Shown one piece after another: positions 58,734 to 64,000 of a stretch of 64,000 bases of DNA. The stretch's first letter is position 1. Every line of letters begins with the position of its first letter. The translations under genes and the position numbers were made by a program. The DNA is from Capillimicrobium parvum. GTDB taxonomy: Bacteria > Actinomycetota > Thermoleophilia > Solirubrobacterales > Solirubrobacteraceae. The stretch spans positions 4,278,001 through 4,342,000 of the forward strand of contig NZ_CP087164.1 in NCBI RefSeq assembly GCF_021172045.1, in the 5' to 3' direction. The notes under the pieces were generated by a model that saw nothing but the letters and a program-made list of their open reading frames with translations, made no database searches and was not told the origin of the DNA.

Positions 58734-59465
58734 ATGCACGCAATGCATACGCGTTGTGAAGATCCGCGAGTCATCGGATGGCTCGCGATGAGCGGCCGCG
58801 GAGGGCCGGGCCGCCACGGACACGGACACGGACGCCACGGACACGGCTCGGGCCGCGGATCCTGGAGCGGCGGGCCGCCCTTCGGCTTCGGCGGGCCGGG
58901 GCGCGGGGGCCCGATGGGCTTCCGCAAGCGGATGCGCCGCGGGGACGTCCGGGCGGCGCTGCTGGTCCTGCTCGAGGAGGAGCCGCGCAACGGCTACGGC
59001 CTCATGCAGGAGCTCGAGGCGCGCAGCCAGGGCGTCTGGCGGCCGAGCCCCGGCTCGGTCTACCCCGCGCTCGCGCAGCTCGAGGACGAGGGTCTCGTCC
59101 GCGCCGACGAGACGGAGGGGCGCAAGCTCTTCTCCCTCACCGACGCCGGCAAGGCGCACGTCGACGAGCACCGTGAGGAGCTCGGCGTGCCCTGGGAGGC
59201 CGTGAGCGAGGACGTCGGCGAGGGCGCGATCGACCTGCGCAACCTCGTCTGGCAGGTCGGCGCCGCGACCATGCAGGTCCTCCAGGCGGGCACGGAGGCG
59301 CAGGTCGACAAGGCCCGCGAGGTCCTCGCCGAGGCGCGCCGGTCGCTGTACCGGATCCTCGCCGACGACGTGCCGGCCGGCGACGAACCCGCCGGCGAAG
59401 CGCCGGCCGGCGACGACCGGACGGGCGACGAGCCCGCCGGCTACGACGCGCCGAACGCCGGCTGA
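58734..59465 (+). CDS. PadR-family transcriptional regulator with His/Gly-rich N-terminus
   Basis: A 243-residue regulator. Residues 20-60 are an unusual Gly/His/Arg-rich stretch (GRHGHGHGRHGHGSGRG, then FGFGGPGRGGPMG) that could bind metal. The PadR wHTH is RRGDVRAALLVLLEEEPRNGYGLMQELEARSQGVWRPSPGSVYPALAQLEDEGLV (about 68-122), followed by dimerisation helices and an acidic tail of AGDE repeats. GAGGAG 7 bp upstream fixes ATG 58734. It is monocistronic with its own operator-like promoter. Confidence 0.9.
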   Translation: MHAMHTRCEDPRVIGWLAMSGRGGPGRHGHGHGRHGHGSGRGSWSGGPPFGFGGPGRGGPMGFRKRMRRGDVRAALLVLLEEEPRNGYGLMQELEARSQGVWRPSPGSVYPALAQLEDEGLVRADETEGRKLFSLTDAGKAHVDEHREELGVPWEAVSEDVGEGAIDLRNLVWQVGAATMQVLQAGTEAQVDKAREVLAEARRSLYRILADDVPAGDEPAGEAPAGDDRTGDEPAGYDAPNAG

Positions 59466-59548
59466 TCGGGAGTCCCGGGCCGGCGCGACATCAGTCCGCC
59501 GGCCCGGTCCAGTCCGGCCCGCCCCAGCGCGCGCTCAGCGAGCGCGCG

Positions 59549-60004
59549 TCAGTTGTCGCAGCCGAGCCGGTCCCACATGTAGAGCTCCAGGCACTCGCCG
59601 GCGAGCTCCATCGCGCGCTCGCGGCTGAGGCTGGGCAGGACCGTCTCGAGGGCCTGCTCCTCGGCGACGCCGGCGTCGAACGCCTCCTCGCCGCGGAACC
59701 CCGCGGCGATCTTCAGGGCCTCCCGGCGGTTCTCGCCGAGGCTGCCGAAGACGTTGACCAGGAACTCGCGGTTCGGGATCGGATGCCCGACCTCCAGCGA
59801 CGCATGCCACGCGGCCAGCATCGAGAGGTCGTGATCGTCAAGGTCGGCGACCGCCTGCACGTAGTGGCGCTCGAGCTCGCGCTCCGGGATCTCGTCGACC
59901 CACGCCCGGACGACCTCGCCGACCAGCTGTCGACGCGCCTCGCGCCCGATGGACTCGGCGACGACACGGATGGCGTCCTGCGGTTCGATGAAGCAGAGGG
60001 GCAT
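59549..60004 (-). CDS. Hypothetical protein
   Basis: A 151-residue acidic, mostly helical protein (EPQDAIRVVAESIGREARRQLV, VLPSLSRERAMELAGECLELYMW) with no signal peptide and no family I recognise. Composition and length look genuinely protein-like. ATG 60004 is preferred to ATG 60016 because GGGAG lies 5 bp before it. It stands alone on the minus strand between the PadR gene and a repeat block. Confidence 0.55.
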   Translation of the reverse strand: MPLCFIEPQDAIRVVAESIGREARRQLVGEVVRAWVDEIPERELERHYVQAVADLDDHDLSMLAAWHASLEVGHPIPNREFLVNVFGSLGENRREALKIAAGFRGEEAFDAGVAEEQALETVLPSLSRERAMELAGECLELYMWDRLGCDN

Positions 60005-60090
60005 GAGAGCTCCCATGGGGCCGGCTGACTGATCGCGCGTCACTGTAAGCGCCGGGGTGGACGGCAAACTTCCGCGCGGGCGGCGGTTCA

Positions 60091-60205
60091 GGCAGCGGGC
60101 CGAGCAGACCGTCCGATGCCGGACGCCGGACGCCGGACGGCAGCGGGCCATGCAGACCGCCGGACGCCGGACGCCGGACGCCGGACGCCGGACGCCGGCC
60201 GGCCG
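60091..60205. repeat. GGACGCC heptamer tandem repeat with a ~48-bp direct duplication
   Basis: Two direct copies start GGCAGCGGGCC at 60091 and 60139. Each ends in tandem GCCGGAC heptamers (about three in the first, six in the second). The block lies just past the stop of the sigma/anti-sigma fusion gene (60214). Confidence 0.85.
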
Positions 60206-60213
60206 GGCGCCGC

Positions 60214-61719
60214 TCAGCCGCCGAACTCGCCGGTGCGCGAGCCGCCGGCGCCGCGCGTGCCGCCTTCGACGACCGGCGAGCCGGCGGCGCCCACCGTGGC
60301 CGGCGAGAACTCGGCGCCGCTCGTGCTCGAGCTCCCGCCCGTGCTCGTGCTGCTCATCGAGCTCGGCCGGGGCGAGGCGCCCGCGGCGCTGGACGTCGTG
60401 GTCGAGAGGGCCCGCGGCATGCCCGCCGTGCGGAACTCGGACACGCCCGCGGCGCGGCCCGCCGAGCGCGCCGCCCGGAACTCGGACACGGATGCGCGGG
60501 CGCGCGGCGCGCGGAACTCGCTCACGCCGCGGCCGCTCGTGCGCGGCGCCCGACCGCCGAACTCGTTCGCCCGAGCCGACGGTGACCGCCCGGGCCCGCC
60601 GCCCGTCCCCTGGGCGCGACCGCCCGGCGACCCGGCCGCGCCGGGCCCGGTCCGCAGCCCCACGACCGCGCCCGTCCTGGAGCGCAGCGCCACGACCCGC
60701 GCCGCCCCGCCGGCCACGCCGGCGCTGCCCTCACGCGGCCCCGGGTCGGCGGGCGCGGACGACGCGGCGACCGGCCGCGCGTCGCGCACCGAGTGGATCG
60801 TCATCGCGCCGCCCCCGGCCAGCGCCGCCGCCGACGCCGCCACGGCCGCGGCCTTGCCGCCCGTCGCCACCTCGCCGGCCATCTGCGCCTTCACCGCCCA
60901 CGCGCCGAACCGCTCCTGCAGCGTCGCCGCCGCGCTCTCGGCGCCGCGCAGGAAGGAGTCGAAGCGGCCGGAGCCCAGCCCGCCACCGGCCGATGCCACC
61001 GCTCCCGCACCGGCCATTCCGGCGCCGACGAGCCCCGGCCCGGGCCCCGGCAGCACGCCCGCCATCCGCGGTCCCGCCGCATGCAGCTCGCGCAAGGTCG
61101 CCTTGCACGCCGAGCACCGCCGCAGATGCGGCCGGGCCGCCGCCATCTGCTCCGCGCTCGCCTCGCCGTCGATCAGCGCCGACAGCACCGGCGACCACCG
61201 CCGGCACTCGTCGCCGGCCTCGATGCCGGCGTAGCGCTCGAGGAACGCCCGCCGCCCCTCGGTGATGCACCGGTTCACCTTCGTGTACGTCCACGACTGG
61301 CGCTCGGCGATCTCCGCGTACGACAGCCCCTGCGCCTTCAGCCAGAGTGCCGTGACCTCCTGCGGCTTGAGCCGCTGCAGCGCCTCCGCCGACCGCGACA
61401 GCCGGTCGAAGCGCATGAGCCGCTCGTCCACGTCCGGCTGCGCCTCGGCCGGGCGCCCGTCCAGATCGACTTCGTCCGCGGCCACGAGCTGCTGGCGCGA
61501 GCGCCGCACCGCCTGCGCCTCGTGCTTGACGACCACGTGCAGCCACCGGTCGACCGTCGCGGGCTCCAGCGACGACGCCCGGCGCAGGAAGATCTCGAGC
61601 GCCCGCTGGTAGGCGTCATGGGCGTCGTCGGCACAGAGCGAGTGGCGCCGCGCGGTCCGCAGCAGCGCGCCCGCGTGCTCGCGGATCGTCCGCACGACCA
61701 GGTCGTGAGAGGAGTCCAT
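60214..61719 (-). CDS. ECF sigma factor fused to a zinc-finger anti-sigma domain and a repeat tail
   Basis: A 501-residue protein. Residues 1-160 are sigma regions 2 and 4 (SSHDLVVRTIREHAGALLRTARRH; LKPQEVTALWLKAQGLSYAEIAERQSWTYTKVNRCI). Residues 170-215 hold a ZAS motif Hx3Cx2C in ARPHLRRCSACKATL, typical of anti-sigma factors. A weakly hydrophobic Ala-rich segment (AAAVAASAAALAGGGAMTI) may be a membrane helix. The ~170-residue C-terminal tail is disordered and repeats SEFR/AEF/GEFGG about six times. Single-chain sigma plus anti-sigma fusions with extracellular tails are known in actinobacteria (ECF52/53-like). ATG 61719 is used. Confidence 0.82.
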   Translation of the reverse strand: MDSSHDLVVRTIREHAGALLRTARRHSLCADDAHDAYQRALEIFLRRASSLEPATVDRWLHVVVKHEAQAVRRSRQQLVAADEVDLDGRPAEAQPDVDERLMRFDRLSRSAEALQRLKPQEVTALWLKAQGLSYAEIAERQSWTYTKVNRCITEGRRAFLERYAGIEAGDECRRWSPVLSALIDGEASAEQMAAARPHLRRCSACKATLRELHAAGPRMAGVLPGPGPGLVGAGMAGAGAVASAGGGLGSGRFDSFLRGAESAAATLQERFGAWAVKAQMAGEVATGGKAAAVAASAAALAGGGAMTIHSVRDARPVAASSAPADPGPREGSAGVAGGAARVVALRSRTGAVVGLRTGPGAAGSPGGRAQGTGGGPGRSPSARANEFGGRAPRTSGRGVSEFRAPRARASVSEFRAARSAGRAAGVSEFRTAGMPRALSTTTSSAAGASPRPSSMSSTSTGGSSSTSGAEFSPATVGAAGSPVVEGGTRGAGGSRTGEFGG

Positions 61720-61949
61720 GACCGCCACGAGGACCAGGCTGGCAACGTCTCGCCCCACCCGGCGCACCGACTGGACGGACGTCCGAGCCCTGGGCTCCGC
61801 CGTGCGGCGGCCACGTGATCCGCTCGCCACGCATGCGGGCCGGCCCGCGGCCGTCACACGGTCTCGTCAGCCGTGATGTGGCCCGCGCCGCGTCGTCATC
61901 CGCATGGGGTGATGCGTGAGCCGCCGCGGCGCGGTGGGGTGCGGGCGAC

Positions 61950-62774
61950 GTGAGCGTGACGTGGGCTGTCCTTTCCGTCGGCGCGGCCACGGCGGTCGCC
62001 GTGGCCGCGATGCTGTTCGTGCGCGGTCGCGCTCCGAAGGGCGGCTACTTCGCGGACGGGGATCGGGCGGCCGGGTTCTTCGGCGTGCTCGCCACCGGCT
62101 TCTCGGTGCTGCTGGGCCTGATCGTGTTCTTGGCGTTCACCAGCTACGACCAGGCGCGCGCGGGTGCCGAGACCGAGGCGGCGCTGGTCGCCCAGCAGTT
62201 CGAGACCGCGCAGTTCATGCCGCCGGCGGTGCGCAGGCAGCTCGGCGACGAGCTCGTCTGCTACGGCCGCTATGTCGTCCATCAGGCGTGGCCGAGGATG
62301 TCGGACGGGAGCTTCGGCGATTCGCTCAACCCCTGGGCCGTCGCCATGTTCCGGACGCTGAAGCGGACCAACCCCGAGACGAACGCCGAGCAGAGCGCCT
62401 ACGACGCCTGGGTCGACCGGACGGCCGACCGCGAGATCGCGCGCCGCGACCGCGTCCACGGCGCGGTCGGCGTCATACCGGACCCGCTGTGGGCGGTCCT
62501 GTTCTTCATCACCGGCGTGATCTTCGTCTTCGCGCTGTTCTTCGCCGACTCGGCCGAGCGGCGCCGTTCGCAGGCCATACAGATCGGCTCCGCGATCGCG
62601 GTCATCGCGGCGATGCTGTGCCTGATCGGCTTCCTCGACCACCCGGTCCGAGCGGGCTGGGGCGGTCTGGAGCCGGTGGCGATGCAACGCACCCTGCGGA
62701 TCCTCGACGAGGAGCGCCGGATCGTCGGCCAGACCGGCCCGCTGCCGTGCATCGCGACCGGACTGCCGGCATGA
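61950..62774 (+). CDS. DUF4239 (bestrophin-like) membrane protein
   Basis: A 274-residue protein. One N-terminal helix (WAVLSVGAATAVAVAAMLF), a second (FFGVLATGFSVLLGLIVFLAFTSYDQAR) and two C-terminal helices (PLWAVLFFITGVIFVFALFF, IGSAIAVIAAMLCLIGFL) enclose a soluble central domain, the DUF4239 layout. The TSYDQARAGAETEAALVAQQF segment is characteristic. Function unknown; ion-channel-like activity is only suggested by the bestrophin relation. GTG 61950. Divergent from the sigma fusion gene. Confidence 0.75.
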   Translation: MSVTWAVLSVGAATAVAVAAMLFVRGRAPKGGYFADGDRAAGFFGVLATGFSVLLGLIVFLAFTSYDQARAGAETEAALVAQQFETAQFMPPAVRRQLGDELVCYGRYVVHQAWPRMSDGSFGDSLNPWAVAMFRTLKRTNPETNAEQSAYDAWVDRTADREIARRDRVHGAVGVIPDPLWAVLFFITGVIFVFALFFADSAERRRSQAIQIGSAIAVIAAMLCLIGFLDHPVRAGWGGLEPVAMQRTLRILDEERRIVGQTGPLPCIATGLPA

Positions 62775-62862
62775 CGCGGAACGTCCACCGGCTCGCGTGT
62801 CGCTTCCCGCCGGCGCCGAGCCCGGGGATCAGGGCCGCGGCCGGTCAGGCGGCCGACCAGGC

Positions 62863-63264
62863 GTGCCGTGGATCACCACGGACCTGGTGCTCATCGCGCT
62901 CGCGGCGATGGTGTCGCCGACGACGCTGTCGCCCTGTGTGTTCGCGCTCGTCGTCGGCGACCGGCCGCGACGCACCGGGGCATGGTTCTACGCGGGAGCG
63001 CTGAGCGCGACGCTGGCCGTGGGCGTGGTCGCCGCCTTCGTGATCGGCGACGTGGCGGCCTCGTCGGAGCCCGCCGCGCCCAGGACCCGGGTCGCGATCG
63101 TCGGCGCGGGCGTGATGGTGGTCGTGGCGCGGGACGCCTCGCGACGGACGCTCGAGTCCGTCCGCGGCCGGCTGGAGCGCCACGCACGCACAGTCGCCGC
63201 GATCATCGTCCTTCTGCTCGCCGCGGCGCTGCTGCGCAACGGCATCGCCGGCCTGATCGGCTGA
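62863..63264 (+). CDS. Small membrane protein, Sap/GAP-like (LysE-related)
   Basis: A 133-residue protein with three to four membrane segments (LVLIALAAMVSPTTLSPCVFALVV, GALSATLAVGVVAAFVIGDV, IIVLLLAAALLRNGIAGLIG). SPTTLSPCVFALVV resembles the SP-x-x-LxxxL motif at the start of GAP/Sap export proteins, which are usually ~220 residues, so this one is short. GTG 62863 is chosen to start directly before the first helix; GTG 62797 is an in-frame alternative. Confidence 0.55.
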   Translation: MPWITTDLVLIALAAMVSPTTLSPCVFALVVGDRPRRTGAWFYAGALSATLAVGVVAAFVIGDVAASSEPAAPRTRVAIVGAGVMVVVARDASRRTLESVRGRLERHARTVAAIIVLLLAAALLRNGIAGLIG

Positions 63265-63278
63265 CGGCGGTCAGCCGA

Positions 63279-63980
63279 TCAGCTGCCGCTCGGACGCCCG
63301 CCGATGCCGCCGTCCGCCCTCGCGTCCGCGAGGAACATCAGCGTCGCCTTGACGCGGCGGCTCACGTCCTCGTCGGTGACGAGGTTCAGCTTCATGAAGA
63401 TCGAGTTGATGTGCTTCTCGACCGCTCGCTTCGTCAGCACCAGCGAGTCGGCGATCGCCGCGTTGCTCTTGCCCTCGGCGAGGTCGGCGAGCACCTCGCG
63501 CTCGCGCGCGGTCAGGGCGGCGAGCGGCGAACGCTCGTTGCTGATCCGCGCCGCGATCAGCGGCTCGATGATCATCGGGTCGACCATCGACCCCCCGACC
63601 GCGACCGCGTGGATGGCGGACACGAGCTGCGCGCGGTCGTGGACGCGCTCCTTGAGCAGATAGGAGCGCCCGGGCACGCCCGAGTCCAACAGGGCGACGG
63701 CGTAGGCCGGATCGGCGTAGTTGCTGAGCACGACGACCCCGATCGTCAGTCCGCGTTCGGCCAGCGATACGGCCGCGCGGATGCCCTCGTCGGTGTGCGT
63801 CGGCGGCATCCGGATGTCGGTGACCACGACGTCCGGCTGATGCTGCTCGACCGCCTCGATCAGGGAATCGAAGTCGGCGCACAGACCGACGACCTCGATC
63901 TCCGGTTCGCCCGCGAGCAGGCCCGCGATGCCCTCCCGGACAATGAGGCTGTCCTCCGCGAGGACGACGCTGATCGCCAT
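63279..63980 (-). CDS. NarL/FixJ-family response regulator (conventional)
   Basis: A 233-residue regulator with an intact phosphorylation site: acidic pair in VVLAEDSLIVRE, acceptor Asp in QPDVVVTDIRMPP, Thr/Ser and Lys in VVVLSNY and SYLLKER. The LuxR HTH runs LTAREREVLADLAEGKSNAAIADSLVLTKRAVEKHINSIFMKL. It serves as a useful contrast with the four regulators at 37-44 kb that lack the Asp. Its kinase may lie beyond the window, upstream of 63980. ATG 63980. Confidence 0.92.
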   Translation of the reverse strand: MAISVVLAEDSLIVREGIAGLLAGEPEIEVVGLCADFDSLIEAVEQHQPDVVVTDIRMPPTHTDEGIRAAVSLAERGLTIGVVVLSNYADPAYAVALLDSGVPGRSYLLKERVHDRAQLVSAIHAVAVGGSMVDPMIIEPLIAARISNERSPLAALTAREREVLADLAEGKSNAAIADSLVLTKRAVEKHINSIFMKLNLVTDEDVSRRVKATLMFLADARADGGIGGRPSGS

Positions 63981-64000
63981 GCCTCGAAACCCTATTGCGG

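Noticed and set aside
1-64000. tRNA, rRNA, insertion sequence or prophage
   Set aside because: No tRNA-like cloverleaf, rRNA segment, transposase, integrase or phage structural gene was recognised on either strand.

Overview
The window is a very GC-rich, densely coded chromosomal segment with many ATGA/GTGA start-stop overlaps and several apparently leaderless genes. Together with a WS/DGAT acyltransferase, PadR and NarL-type regulators and PKD/LamG surface proteins, this points to an actinobacterium, most likely of the Thermoleophilia/Solirubrobacterales type. The lineage is inferred from style and gene content only. I saw no rRNA, tRNA, CRISPR array, insertion sequence or phage genes.

Bases 1-42.5k are one large cell-surface / exopolysaccharide (EPS) locus made of many short operons. 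It contains a polyprenyl-phosphate sugar transferase that would start the chain (40036-40767), at least six glycosyltransferases, two MurJ/Wzx-like flippases (2376-3932, 20328-21869), an O-antigen polymerase/ligase-like protein with a Wzz-like partner (5219-7671), a sugar aminotransferase, two Gfo/Idh/MocA oxidoreductases (one cut by the window edge), an AsnB-type amidotransferase and a methyltransferase. It also holds a decoration operon (adenylation enzyme, carrier protein, hexapeptide acyltransferase, deacetylase-like protein; 27352-31313), two secreted beta-helix proteins, a 2512-residue secreted protein with 11 PKD and 3 LamG domains, and an FTR1-type permease fused to a large lipoprotein-like domain.

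The most striking signal is a shared bipartite promoter-like motif, G[CG]AAG (or GCGAG) - 17 bp - CGTT[GC]NT. I found it at 11 places, all in the EPS locus. In most cases its -10-like half ends 5-7 bp before a start codon, which implies leaderless transcripts. An ECF-like sigma factor gene (41913-42533) is translationally coupled to the EPS aminotransferase gene and is the obvious candidate reader. Two of the motif sites precede an identical layout: an 8-codon GTG-started mini-ORF whose stop overlaps the ATG of the structural gene.

Bases 37-45k add a second regulatory layer: four full-length NarL/LuxR-type response regulators and one that lacks the DNA-binding domain. None of the four full-length proteins has the phospho-acceptor Asp (three have Glu, one Leu), and no histidine kinase gene lies nearby.

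Bases 45-64k look like ordinary chromosome: ispH, an M28 peptidase, an SDR epimerase, WS/DGAT, a subtilase, an ArsR-like regulator with an HSL-type hydrolase, an orphan molybdopterin hydroxylase large subunit, a MIP18/SufT-like protein, FxsA, a HAD hydrolase, a PadR regulator with its operator-like palindrome, a single-chain sigma/anti-sigma fusion, a DUF4239 protein and a conventional response regulator. Three genes carry tandem duplications or expansions of sequence exactly at or just past their 3' ends (19305-19485, 35538-35820, 60091-60205).
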